NCBI GenBank assembly: GCA_012521995.1
Contig: JAAYLH010000010.1
Span: forward strand, 1-54,697
DNA from: Bacteroidales bacterium
Lineage (GTDB): Bacteria > Bacteroidota > Bacteroidia > Bacteroidales > UBA7960
Direction of reading: 5' to 3'
DNA length: 54,697 nucleotides
A model generated the notes under the pieces. The model was not told the origin of the DNA, did not search any database, and saw nothing but the letters and a program-made list of their open reading frames with translations. Positions 33,702 through 42,357 of the stretch are shown here, one piece after another (the stretch's first letter is position 1; each line of letters begins with the position of its first letter). A program made the position numbers and the translations under genes.

Positions 33702-33791
33702 ACGTACTTAAAACGTATCTTAAACGTATTTTGTTCGTCTAAGGTACGTCTAAGGTACGTCTTAAGTACGTCTAAGGTACGTCTTAAGTAT
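33702..33791. repeat. Tandem array of 11-bp units (GTCTAAGGTAC / GTCTTAAGTAC)
   Basis: Five contiguous 11-base units run from 33737 to 33791: GTCTAAGGTAC twice, GTCTTAAGTAC, GTCTAAGGTAC, GTCTTAAGTAT. They are preceded from 33702 by looser units (ACGTACTTAAA, ACGTATCTTAA, ACGTATTTTGT). Units are close to palindromic around CTTAAG and GTAC. An 11-bp period places every unit on roughly the same face of the DNA helix. It lies in the convergent gap between E1 and the fluoride channel. Confidence 0.85.
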
Positions 33792-33945
33792 TGTTTTGAA
33801 CCAGTCCAAAGGGGATTCGGGAACCTACTGAAAAGGAGGTCAGGCCAAAGTTAAAAGGAGTGCATCTTGAAGGTCAGAAAAGTGAACTCCTGAAAAGAAA
33901 ATCCATGAAAGAAATGGCTTAAAAAACGTGATCGGGTGTTTTCGC

Positions 33946-34332
33946 TTATTTCCTTACGAAGCTTGTCGAAAGTATGAATCCGGTGTAAACGGCCAGCAGG
34001 CCCAGGAATAGACTCAGGGAGGTGTACAGAAAGAACTGGGAATAGGCCCCGTGTCGGAGCAGTGTCATATTTTCAAGGCTGAAAGACGAGAAGGTTGTAA
34101 ACCCACCGCAGAATCCTGTGGCCAGGAAAAAACGCCAGGATTTGGATAAATGGTGGGGCTTTTCGGTGAGCCCCCAAAGGAAGCCAATGACAAGGCAGCC
34201 TGCAATGTTTACCAATAATGTCCCCAAAGGGAAGGACCAATGGAAATGCTTTGTGACCAACCATTGCACCCCATAGCGGGAGATGCTTCCAAGGAATCCT
34301 CCCGAACCGATCAGCAGCAGGTATTTAAACAT
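33946..34332 (-). CDS. crcB: Fluoride ion channel CrcB/Fluc
   Basis: A 128-residue membrane protein with four hydrophobic helices that exports fluoride as a dual-topology dimer. Signature stretches: GGFLGSISRYGVQW, GTLLVNIAGCLVIGFLWG with the conserved Asn, and GFCGGFTTFSSFSLE. A single gene suggests a homodimer. I looked for a fluoride riboswitch in the short upstream gap and saw none. A -7 box lies at 34358-34351, directly after the fabG terminator. Confidence 0.95.
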   Translation of the reverse strand: MFKYLLLIGSGGFLGSISRYGVQWLVTKHFHWSFPLGTLLVNIAGCLVIGFLWGLTEKPHHLSKSWRFFLATGFCGGFTTFSSFSLENMTLLRHGAYSQFFLYTSLSLFLGLLAVYTGFILSTSFVRK

Positions 34333-34350
34333 AGGAGCAGTTTATCGGGT

Positions 34351-34358
34351 CAAAGGTA
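34351..34358 (-). promoter_or_regulatory. -7 promoter box for crcB
   Basis: TACCTTTG on the minus strand, exact TAnnTTTG match, 19 bases before the ATG. With the terminator at 34375-34416 just before it, crcB is probably its own unit. Confidence 0.55.
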
Positions 34359-34374
34359 ATATTTCCCCGACTTA

Positions 34375-34416
34375 AAAAAACACCCCGTTAACTCAGGAAG
34401 TGACGGGGTGTTTTTT
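34375..34416 (-). terminator. Terminator of fabG
   Basis: A 14-bp perfect stem (AAAAAACACCCCGT with its complement ACGGGGTGTTTTTT), extendable by two pairs, around a 10-base loop. T-runs exist on both strands, so it could work in both directions. It lies 17 bases after the fabG stop. Confidence 0.92.
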
Positions 34417-34433
34417 ACGGGGTTGAACGAAAC

Positions 34434-35180
34434 TTATTTGGTCATGCCACCACAAACCGGAATTACCTGTCCTGTGATGTAAGTCGACAAGTCGGAGCCC
34501 AGGAAGATGCAGGCATTAGCCACATCCTCAGGGGTTCCCGCCCTGCGGAGGGGGATCTTCTCTGCCCAACCCTTCTTCACCTCTTCGGGAAGGACGGCAG
34601 TCATTTCGGTTTCAATAAAACCGGGGGCTATTGCATTGCAGCGAATGCTGCGCGGGCCCAGTTCCTGGGCCACCGATTTGGTAAAGCCGATCATGCCTGC
34701 CTTGGAAGCCGCATAATTTGCCTGCCCTGCATTGCCTCCCAGACCAACCACCGAACTCATATTAATGATGCTGCCGCTGCGCTGCTTGAGCATATATCTT
34801 TGCACGGCCTTGGTAAGGTTGAACACCGATTTGAGGTTCACCTGGATGACAAGGTCCCATTGTTCTTCGGTCATACGCATCAGCAGGGTGTCGCGGGTGA
34901 TTCCTGCGTTGTTAACCAGGATGTCGATGCGGCCAAACTCGGCTGCAACCTCGTCAGCCAGTTTCTCGCTGGCGGCCAAATTGCTTGCATCGGAGGCATA
35001 GCCTTTGGCTTTCACCCCAAAGCCCTGAAGCTCTTTTTCCAAAGCCTGGGCCGGTTCATCATATTTCAAATCGGAAAAAGCAAGATGGGCGCCTTGCTGT
35101 GCAAAGGCCACGGCAATGGCTTTACCGATTCCCCTGGCACCTCCTGTGATCAGGGCTGTTTTTCCTTCCAATAGTTTCAT
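34434..35180 (-). CDS. fabG: 3-oxoacyl-ACP reductase FabG
   Basis: NADPH-dependent reductase of the fatty-acid elongation cycle. The 248-residue SDR shows the cofactor motif TGGARGIGKAIA (residues 12-23), NNAG near 90, the catalytic Ser in INMSSVVG and the Tyr-x3-Lys in ANYAASKAGM, plus the C-terminal CGGM. The 44-base gap from the glycogen synthase/phosphorylase gene upstream on the same strand has no clear promoter, so co-transcription is possible; a functional link with glycogen is not evident. Confidence 0.93.
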   Translation of the reverse strand: MKLLEGKTALITGGARGIGKAIAVAFAQQGAHLAFSDLKYDEPAQALEKELQGFGVKAKGYASDASNLAASEKLADEVAAEFGRIDILVNNAGITRDTLLMRMTEEQWDLVIQVNLKSVFNLTKAVQRYMLKQRSGSIINMSSVVGLGGNAGQANYAASKAGMIGFTKSVAQELGPRSIRCNAIAPGFIETEMTAVLPEEVKKGWAEKIPLRRAGTPEDVANACIFLGSDLSTYITGQVIPVCGGMTK

Positions 35181-35224
35181 AATCTTAGGTTTTGTTAATG
35201 ATTTCTATTATGAAATGACACCGC

Positions 35225-38200
35225 CTAGATCCACCTGACCAATGGCAGGTCCTGGCGGTGGGCCAGGTATTTTCCTTTAGGGAATACCCTGAAGGCATAG
35301 TTGTACACGCCTGCTTTTTTGCTGGGCACCTCACAATGGAAAGTCACAAGGATGTTGTTCTTGTCTATTCCCTTTTTTTCCATTTCATAGACCGAGATGA
35401 CCTCATCAGTCTCGTCAGCCAGCGACTGGCGGACAAATACTACTTCGATACCCAGGTCTTCATGGTCCAGTTCGTTGACGTCAAGGACAATCTCTGCCTT
35501 AAATTTATCACCCAGCATCATGGAATTGTCGGCGGTATTCATCATGTCGATTTTCTCCACTTCAATGCTGTCCCAACTGCGGATTACCTGCGATTTCCAT
35601 CGCCATTTCCCGCGGGCGTTCTCAAAGTTGTTTTCGTGAAAGCGTTTTGAACTTTCAAAAAGCTTGTTGTAGAAACGCTCGAAGTAATCGTCCATCATTC
35701 GCTTATTGGTGTAATGGGGGGCGATGCGATAGATGTTGTTTTTGATCCATCGGATCCACTCCACGGGGACATCTTTTTTGTCGCGTTTGTAGAACATGGG
35801 GGCGATCTCGTTTTCCAGGGTGCTGTATATGGTTTCGGCATCGAGTTCATCCTGGAAGGCCTGGTTGTCGTAGGTACGTTCTTCCTTGACAGCCCATCCT
35901 GCCTCAGGGACATAGCCTTCGGCCCACCATCCGTCAAGGACGCTGAAGTTCATCACCCCGTTGAGTACGGCCTTCATGCCGCTGGTGCCTGAGGCTTCCA
36001 GCGGGCGGGTAGGGGTGTTGAGCCAGATATCGACCCCCTTGGTTAGGGCTGCCCCTAGTTGCATGTCGTAGTCTTCCAGGAAGAGGATCTTTCCTTTAAA
36101 CTCAGAACGCTTGGAGATATCCACAATGTGCTTGATCAGGTCTTGCCCTGCTTTGTCGGCAGGGTGGGCTTTCCCTGCATACAGAAGCTGGACGGGCATT
36201 TTGGGGTTATTGAGGATTTTTGAAAGTCGTTCCAGGTCATTAAAGAGCAGGTGGGCACGCTTATAAGTTGCAAATCGCCTTGCAAAGCCAATGGTGAGCA
36301 CCTTATCATCTATCCCTTCAAGGGTTTGATAGATCTTCCTTGGCGTCTCTTGTCTGCGGGAAAGGTTTCTGAGCATGCGCTCGCGAATATATTCCATGAG
36401 CTTTTTTCGTTGCTCATTGCGAAGGTCCCAGATCCTTTCATCGGGCACCGAATAAATCTTCTCCCAGGCGTTGGGATCCGCTACACTTTTCTGGAAGTCC
36501 TTGCCAAAGGTCTCTTCATATAGCTGCTGCCACTCCTTAGCGGTCCAGGTTCCATAATGAACCCCGTTTGTTACATAGCTGAGGTGGAGTTCATCAGGAT
36601 AATAGCCGGGATAAAGGTCTTTGAACATATCGCGTGATACCTTCCCGTGCAGGCGGCTGACTCCGTTGACCTCCTGTGAGAGCTTGGCGGCCAGCACACT
36701 CATTGAATAGGGCTCATCAGCATTGCCAGGCTTCATCTTGCCGAGGCTCATGAAGGTTTCCCAACTGACCCCCAGCCGATCGGCGTAGTGGGGCATATAG
36801 GTGCGGAGCATGTCTTCGCTGAAGTGGTCGTGGCCTGCAGGTACAGGGGTGTGGGTGGTAAACAGGCTGCTCGATCTGACCACCTCCAGGGCTTCGTAAA
36901 ACGAGAGCTTCTGGTCCTGAACCAGTTTGCGCAGCCTCTCGAGACCTGCAAAGGCAGCATGCCCTTCATTCAGGTGATAGACAGCGGGGGTGATTCCCAG
37001 GGCATCCATAAGCCTGATACCCCCAATGCCCAGCAGGAATTCCTGCTTGAAACGGTTTTCCCAGTCACCCCCGTAAAGCTGATGGGTGATAAAACGGTCA
37101 GCGGAATTGTTTTCTGGGATATCAGTGTCCAGCAGGAACAAGGGGACACGTCCCACATCAATCTTCCAAATCTTGGCCTGCAGGGTGCGCCCCGGGAAAG
37201 CAATGCTGATTCTGATCCATTCCCCTTTTTCATTGCGAACGGGCACTGCCGACATATGCGAGAAATTGTGGCTGCTGTAACTGGCAAGCTGTTCGCCGGT
37301 CAGGGAAAGGTTTTGCGAGAAATATCCATAGCGGTAAAGCAGCCCAATCCCGATCATATTGATGTTGTCGTCGCTGGCCTGCTTCATGAAGTCACCTGCC
37401 AGCACCCCAAGTCCTCCTGAATAAATCTTAATTGAGGTGTGCATCCCATATTCCATACTTAAGTAGGCGATGGGAGGGGTGTTCTTTTGCTGACCCACCT
37501 TCATGTATTCGTCGAAATCCAGAATCACCTTCCGGTACTTTTCCATAAGGGTCTTATCGGCAAGCATGGCTTCATAGTCCTCCAGCGAGAGCTGGTCGAG
37601 CAACATATTGGGGTTTTGATTGCATTTTAGCCAGAGGTCGTTGTTGATGGCCGAGAATAATTCCTCAGCCTCATAATTCCAGGTCCACCAGAGGTTCTTG
37701 GCGAGCCTTTGCAGGTCGGCCAGTTCTTCGGGAATCCTGACCTCCACAAGCATTTTCTTCCATTTGGGCTTGGCTGCTGGCACCACTGGTTTTTCAGTAA
37801 CGAGGGGTTGTTTCTTCCCTTTGAAGAGCTCGTAACGCTGGCTCACTTTGAGCAGGATCACGTTAAAGACCTCGAAATAGTTTTGTACCAGGCTGTCCCA
37901 AAGGGCATTCGAGGCAATCCTGGCTGCCGTCTCCCGGTCCTCCAACAGGTTTAGATGGGCATGGGCATTCAGCTCATCGGAAGGATCGGCAAGTTCGTTG
38001 GATTTATCGCCGCTGAAGCAATCCAGGAAATGCTCAGCCATTTTTTTGGCCACTTCTTCGGCATTATCATCATTGCGCTCAATTACGGCAAGGGCTTTCC
38101 CCTTTTCGGGGAAGGCATTCCTGGCCCAGATTCCGAAACCTGCCAGGGAGGTGGTCACGGAAGGCACCCTGAAGGCCAGGCTCTCAAGCGGGGTATAACC

Positions 38201-39523
38201 CCAGGGTTCGTAATAGGAGGGGAATGCCGTCAGGTCAAGCCCAATAAGGGCATCATAGTAATCAAGGTTTATCACCCCATCGCCTCCATTGAGGTAGGCA
38301 GGAACGAAGACTACCTTCACCTTGTCAGAGGGGGCATTGTGCAGCCTGACCTTTTTCAGTTGGTGAAGGATCGGGTCAAAGCTTTCATCCACCAGTTTAT
38401 GGGTGGCATATTCGTGTGAAACCGGCTGGTTAAAGTCTGGCTTTTCGATGCGGTCCAGTACTTCGGTACGCGTGCCTGTTTGGTTGGCCGGGATCAGGAT
38501 AAATGCCACCACCGTGCTGTTCAGCCGCTTGTCGAGGTTTAACTTACCCAAAGATTCAATGAAAAGGTCAATGCCCTTATTCTTGAATTCGTACCTTCCG
38601 CTGGTGGCCACAAGAAAAGCATTTTCAGGGATTTCCTGGTTTAAAAGACCTTCAGCCACCTTGCGGAGGCGTTTGCGGGCTTCCATTCTTTTGGTGGCAA
38701 ACAGGCTTGGCTCAGGGATAAAGGAGTTATCAAATCCGTTGGGGGTTACTTTGTCGACGGCTTTTCCCAGCAAAATCTCACATTCCCGGGAAGTGATTTC
38801 GCTCACCGAAGTGAAGGCGTCTGAATTTCTGGCTACGGTGGTTTCCATGCTATGCTTTGAGCTGACGCCCAGTTCGTTGGCCTTGCTCTCGGGATTGATC
38901 GACTTAAGGTCGCGGTAGAGGGGCATGCCATGTCCTGCAACGGAACGTGCAAGGGTGGTGGCATGGGTGGTAAAAAGGGTGCCAGCCTGGGGTACGCGGT
39001 CTCGCAAATACAGGGCGCCCGAGCCAGTCATCCACTCATGGAAATGGGCAACGATCTTGTCATATTCCGACAAGTGGAAATTGTAAAAGCTTTCGATCAC
39101 CTGCCCTGCTGCATAACCAAACATGGCGGGCTCGGTGTAATCCCATTGGCCGCTGAGTGAATTCAGGCCGAATTTCAGCCATAGGTCGGAGAATATCTTG
39201 TCCTTTTCCGAAAACAAGGGGGTAAAGTCCACCAGAACGGCAATGGGCCGGCTTGGAATATTCCACCGCCCGATACGGAAGTGCAAACCTGATTTATTGG
39301 CCTGCTTGCGCCAGGCACGATACAGGTATTTGTCTTCAATAAACTCAGGGTTCCCGTGAGTCTCCTTCCATACATCCGGGCCGATGGTGATATATTTATC
39401 CTGGAACTGATCTACCAGCGATTTGGCTTTGGTGCTGATTACGGTGTGTATTCCACCAATCTTATTGCATACTTCCCAACTGACCTCAAAGAGGTAATCG
39501 GGTTTTATTAATTTTTCTGACAT
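35225..39523 (-). CDS. Fusion of GT3-like glycogen synthase and GT35 alpha-glucan phosphorylase
   Basis: A 1432-residue cytoplasmic protein with two opposite activities. Residues 1 to about 560 match eukaryote-type (GT3) glycogen synthase: YLFEVSWEVCNKIGGIHTV near the start and the acceptor-site signature FPSYYEPWGYTPLESLAF with the conserved Glu. After a Lys/Pro-rich linker (about 566-588), residues 590-1432 match the Thermotoga-type alpha-glucan phosphorylase, with YLSMEYGMHTSIKIYSGGLGVLAGD, HLNEGHAAFAGLE, FARRFATYKRAHLL and EASGTSGMKAVLNG containing the cofactor lysine K1184. The family makes or phosphorolyses glycogen. Separate proteins exist in many relatives; this form is joined. A hairpin terminator precedes it (39617-39661), separating it from the GH57 gene. 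Confidence 0.92.
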   Translation of the reverse strand: MSEKLIKPDYLFEVSWEVCNKIGGIHTVISTKAKSLVDQFQDKYITIGPDVWKETHGNPEFIEDKYLYRAWRKQANKSGLHFRIGRWNIPSRPIAVLVDFTPLFSEKDKIFSDLWLKFGLNSLSGQWDYTEPAMFGYAAGQVIESFYNFHLSEYDKIVAHFHEWMTGSGALYLRDRVPQAGTLFTTHATTLARSVAGHGMPLYRDLKSINPESKANELGVSSKHSMETTVARNSDAFTSVSEITSRECEILLGKAVDKVTPNGFDNSFIPEPSLFATKRMEARKRLRKVAEGLLNQEIPENAFLVATSGRYEFKNKGIDLFIESLGKLNLDKRLNSTVVAFILIPANQTGTRTEVLDRIEKPDFNQPVSHEYATHKLVDESFDPILHQLKKVRLHNAPSDKVKVVFVPAYLNGGDGVINLDYYDALIGLDLTAFPSYYEPWGYTPLESLAFRVPSVTTSLAGFGIWARNAFPEKGKALAVIERNDDNAEEVAKKMAEHFLDCFSGDKSNELADPSDELNAHAHLNLLEDRETAARIASNALWDSLVQNYFEVFNVILLKVSQRYELFKGKKQPLVTEKPVVPAAKPKWKKMLVEVRIPEELADLQRLAKNLWWTWNYEAEELFSAINNDLWLKCNQNPNMLLDQLSLEDYEAMLADKTLMEKYRKVILDFDEYMKVGQQKNTPPIAYLSMEYGMHTSIKIYSGGLGVLAGDFMKQASDDNINMIGIGLLYRYGYFSQNLSLTGEQLASYSSHNFSHMSAVPVRNEKGEWIRISIAFPGRTLQAKIWKIDVGRVPLFLLDTDIPENNSADRFITHQLYGGDWENRFKQEFLLGIGGIRLMDALGITPAVYHLNEGHAAFAGLERLRKLVQDQKLSFYEALEVVRSSSLFTTHTPVPAGHDHFSEDMLRTYMPHYADRLGVSWETFMSLGKMKPGNADEPYSMSVLAAKLSQEVNGVSRLHGKVSRDMFKDLYPGYYPDELHLSYVTNGVHYGTWTAKEWQQLYEETFGKDFQKSVADPNAWEKIYSVPDERIWDLRNEQRKKLMEYIRERMLRNLSRRQETPRKIYQTLEGIDDKVLTIGFARRFATYKRAHLLFNDLERLSKILNNPKMPVQLLYAGKAHPADKAGQDLIKHIVDISKRSEFKGKILFLEDYDMQLGAALTKGVDIWLNTPTRPLEASGTSGMKAVLNGVMNFSVLDGWWAEGYVPEAGWAVKEERTYDNQAFQDELDAETIYSTLENEIAPMFYKRDKKDVPVEWIRWIKNNIYRIAPHYTNKRMMDDYFERFYNKLFESSKRFHENNFENARGKWRWKSQVIRSWDSIEVEKIDMMNTADNSMMLGDKFKAEIVLDVNELDHEDLGIEVVFVRQSLADETDEVISVYEMEKKGIDKNNILVTFHCEVPSKKAGVYNYAFRVFPKGKYLAHRQDLPLVRWI

Positions 39524-39616
39524 ATTATTTGAATGATATTAATAATCAATTTTTAAAGGGCCGTGAAATTACAAAAAATTACGCAAAAAGGACTCATCGC
39601 CCTTCTGATTGTGGGT

Positions 39617-39661
39617 TGGAAAAACACAGCACACTGGTTTTCATGTTGTTAACCAGTGTGC
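39617..39661 (-). terminator. Hairpin terminator between GH57 and the synthase/phosphorylase gene
   Basis: GCACACTGGTT (39629-39639) pairs perfectly with AACCAGTGTGC (39651-39661) around an 11-base loop. On the minus strand a TGTGTTTTT stretch follows. It lies 35 bases after the GH57 stop. Confidence 0.8.
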
Positions 39662-39696
39662 GGGGAGGTGTTACAAAATCTCTGGGCTGTCAGGAC

Positions 39697-41016
39697 TTAT
39701 TTGCCTTGGGCCTTTGATTTGGGGGCAGCCTTAGTGACGGCTTTCACGGATTTTTCTGGCCTGGTCTTTGCTGCAGTTTTTTTTGCTTTTTGGGTCTCCT
39801 CTGGCTTAATTGCTGCAGAATCCCTGCCTTGACAGGCTTGCTCAACACGAATGACGAAATCGGATAACACATTCATATAGTTTATGAAGGCATCGTAGGG
39901 AGAATTGTAAGGATTGATTTTCCTGAAGACCATTCCATCCGAGAACCATTTAGTGGACATAAAGAAAAAGTGGTCGCTGGTTTGCAGGCGTTCCCATTCC
40001 TTCATCAGGCTTGCCTCATTGCATCCCTTTAACATTTGTTCCAACTTGTACACCTTATCGAATGCTTCCTGCTGCAATTCATTCCCGAGCCAGGCAGTGA
40101 GGTCACGTTCTTCATCAGCCCAGGAGATTGGATAGGGAGTATTCAGCCCCGATACAGGCTGAAGGCTGGCAGCCACCTCTGCAGGGGTTTTGAAACTATT
40201 TTTGTTTTCTTCAATAACCATCCGGGTAAAGGCTTTCAGGAAATCGAAGATGCCTGTCTCAGCCCACTGATATTCGCCAAAGGTCTCATAGTTGAGAAAC
40301 AGGTTCACTACTTCCTCGTTGGGATTCATATTGTTGATCCAACCCAGGAATTTGTCGGCTGTCAGGGGCCACTCGCTCCACTTTTGCTCAGAGAAGCGGA
40401 AGGACAAGTCATCCGACAATTGGAAATTGCGCAGCAACAGTTTCAGCTTGGGGTTTACTGCACTGCAATACAGGAAATTCGGACTCTTCCAGCCCAGCAC
40501 GTGCTTGGCGCCTTCGGTAAGCATGGCCCGATAGCCCAGTTCATAAACCAGGTTGCCAATGTCGTCAGAGTATACCATCTCGGTATTCCTGAATGTCTTG
40601 GGTTTTTGGCCAAAGAGTTCCTCCATCTTTTCTGAATGTTTTTTTACCTGGCGTTTGAACTCATCGGGGCTCTTCAGGGAAGCCAGGGTGTTGCCATAGG
40701 TCTCGGCAAGAAATTCCACACAACCCGTTTTGGCCAATTCCTGGAAGCTCTTCAAGACCTCAGGGGCATACAACTCAAACTGCTCCAGGGCCACTCCTGA
40801 AATACTGAAGCTGATCCTGAATTTCTTGCCGTGCTTGCGTATCATTTCCAGAAGCAGGGCATTGGCTGGCAGATAGGACTTCTCGGCCACCTGTTGCATT
40901 AAAAAACGGTTGGCATAATCATCGAAATAATCATGCTTGTGTCCGATGTCGAAAAAACGGTAGGTCCTGAGCCTGAATGGTTGGTGAATCTCAAAGAATA
41001 AGCAGATAGACTTCAT
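39697..41016 (-). CDS. GH57 alpha-amylase-like protein, catalytic Asp replaced by Asn
   Basis: A 439-residue GH57-family protein with a (beta/alpha)7 barrel. Conserved region 1 is EIHQPF (H11-Q12-P13), and region 3 FRNTEMVY supplies the expected nucleophile E146. In region 4, where the family has a catalytic Asp two residues before a Glu (D-x-E-x-FG), this protein reads LNYETFGEYQW, with Asn at 242 and Glu at 244; the DNA codon is AAC. The acid/base therefore seems lost. The C-terminus is Lys/Ala-rich (about 400-439) and probably disordered. The gene follows the GT4 and debranching genes, so a glycogen-related role (scaffold, branching or trimming) is likely. GH57 proteins lacking catalytic residues have been described in Bacteroides, as I recall. 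Confidence 0.87.
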   Translation of the reverse strand: MKSICLFFEIHQPFRLRTYRFFDIGHKHDYFDDYANRFLMQQVAEKSYLPANALLLEMIRKHGKKFRISFSISGVALEQFELYAPEVLKSFQELAKTGCVEFLAETYGNTLASLKSPDEFKRQVKKHSEKMEELFGQKPKTFRNTEMVYSDDIGNLVYELGYRAMLTEGAKHVLGWKSPNFLYCSAVNPKLKLLLRNFQLSDDLSFRFSEQKWSEWPLTADKFLGWINNMNPNEEVVNLFLNYETFGEYQWAETGIFDFLKAFTRMVIEENKNSFKTPAEVAASLQPVSGLNTPYPISWADEERDLTAWLGNELQQEAFDKVYKLEQMLKGCNEASLMKEWERLQTSDHFFFMSTKWFSDGMVFRKINPYNSPYDAFINYMNVLSDFVIRVEQACQGRDSAAIKPEETQKAKKTAAKTRPEKSVKAVTKAAPKSKAQGK

Positions 41017-41067
41017 GGCTTTGGTTTTGGTTTTTTAATGCATTTTGGTTTATTTCCCCCCGGGGTG

Positions 41068-42351
41068 TTATTTCTGGAGGTCCTGGTAAATATCCTTAAC
41101 TTTTTTTCCTGCCTGGTCCCATTTGATGTTTTCTACTTCGGTTTTCCCGTATTTCTTAAACATTTCGGGCAGGGCATTGAAATGCAGCAGGGCATAAATG
41201 GCGTCGGCCATGGCGTCAATGTCCCAGAAATCAATCTTAATAGCATAGTCAAGGACTTCAGCCACACCCGACTGCTTGGAGATGATCACTGGCACATTTG
41301 AGCGCATGGCCTCCAGGGGCGAAATGCCAAAGGGTTCGGAGACAGAGGGCATCACATATACATCGCTCATGCCAAACATTTTGTCCACGTCATCTCCTTT
41401 CAGGAAGCCGGTAAAATGGAACTTGGTGGCCATTCCCAGCTTGGCAACCCTGCGGATCATCTTCGGAAGCAGGTCTCCGCTGCCTGCCATGACAAAGCGT
41501 ACGTTCGGATCACGTTGAAGCACTTTATGGGCGGCTTCAATAAAGTATTCGGGGCCCTTCTGAAAGGTGATCCTGCCAAGGAAGGTGACGATCTTCTCAC
41601 GCACCTTTTTTTCAGTGTCGAGGTATTTATTGGGGCTCGCAGGCTCTACCCCATTGTGCACGGTGATCACCTTCTCAGGGGGAATGCCGTAGCGCTTGAT
41701 CACAATGTTGCGGGTCAGGTTGCTCACGGCAACCACCACATCGGCAGCTTCCATTCCCGCCTTTTCAATGTCGTAGACCAGCTGGTTGACGTGCTCTCCC
41801 GAGCGGTCAAATTCGGTCGCATGCATATGCACCACCAGGGGCTTGCCGCTGATACGCTTGGCTTCTGCGCCAGCCATATAGGTCAGCCAGTCGTGCGCGT
41901 GGATGATGTCGAATTCCTGCTGCCGGGCCACCTCGGCACCAACCAAAGCATAACGCTTGACTTCTTCCATCAGGTTCTTCCCGTAGCCTCCCGAAAAACT
42001 ATACTTCTGGGTTTTTAAACTCAGCTGTTCGGCTTTCACCCCTTTCTCCAGTTGCTCGGTGATACGGAAATATTCCTCATCATCGGCATAAGGGATCAGG
42101 GTAGAGTCAATTTCCAGGTAGCTGAGTTTGGAGATCATTTCACGGAAATGCTCATCCCTGATGTCAATCAGGACATCCGAGGCATTCACCAGCCTGATGC
42201 TTTCCTTTTCTTCATCACCGTAAGCCTTGGGAACAACAAAGATGATGTCGAGCCCGTGCTTCATCAAGGCCTTGGTCAGACCATAGCAAGCCGTTCCGAG
42301 GCCTCCCGAGATATGGGGCGGAAATTCCCATCCAAACATCAATACCTTCAT
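41068..42351 (-). CDS. GT4-family glycosyltransferase (glycogen synthase-like)
   Basis: A 427-residue retaining glycosyltransferase with a GT-B fold. N-terminal MKVLMFGWEFPPHISGGLGTA resembles the GlgA/MalP-type acceptor loop (KxGGL pattern, here SGGLG). The C-terminal nucleotide-binding domain has FLGRITFQKGPEYFIEAA and VMPSVSEPFGISPLEAM with the E-x7-E motif. It probably transfers glucose from a nucleotide sugar to a growing glucan, in line with its neighbours. It starts 6 bases after the debranching enzyme stop, a tight operon. GT-B enzymes of this kind also act on other glycans, so the acceptor is inferred. Confidence 0.92.
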   Translation of the reverse strand: MKVLMFGWEFPPHISGGLGTACYGLTKALMKHGLDIIFVVPKAYGDEEKESIRLVNASDVLIDIRDEHFREMISKLSYLEIDSTLIPYADDEEYFRITEQLEKGVKAEQLSLKTQKYSFSGGYGKNLMEEVKRYALVGAEVARQQEFDIIHAHDWLTYMAGAEAKRISGKPLVVHMHATEFDRSGEHVNQLVYDIEKAGMEAADVVVAVSNLTRNIVIKRYGIPPEKVITVHNGVEPASPNKYLDTEKKVREKIVTFLGRITFQKGPEYFIEAAHKVLQRDPNVRFVMAGSGDLLPKMIRRVAKLGMATKFHFTGFLKGDDVDKMFGMSDVYVMPSVSEPFGISPLEAMRSNVPVIISKQSGVAEVLDYAIKIDFWDIDAMADAIYALLHFNALPEMFKKYGKTEVENIKWDQAGKKVKDIYQDLQK

Positions 42352-42357
42352 ATGCGG

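Larger units (their letters stand above)
33472..33945. other. Gene-free stretch with terminator and phased 11-bp array
   Basis: This 474-base gap contains the E1 terminator (33515-33553), an 11-bp tandem array (33702-33791), and flanks without ORFs or RNA genes that I can recognise. No promoter box of good quality was seen. It is bounded by the E1 gene and the convergent fluoride-channel gene. Confidence 0.6.

Noticed and set aside
33702-33791. CRISPR array
   Set aside because: Units are 11 bases and directly adjacent, with no spacers, and no cas genes are near.
34333-34433. Possible fluoride riboswitch before crcB
   Set aside because: The 100-base gap is filled by the fabG terminator and a promoter box; the GGNGAUGG-type core of the crcB RNA motif is absent.
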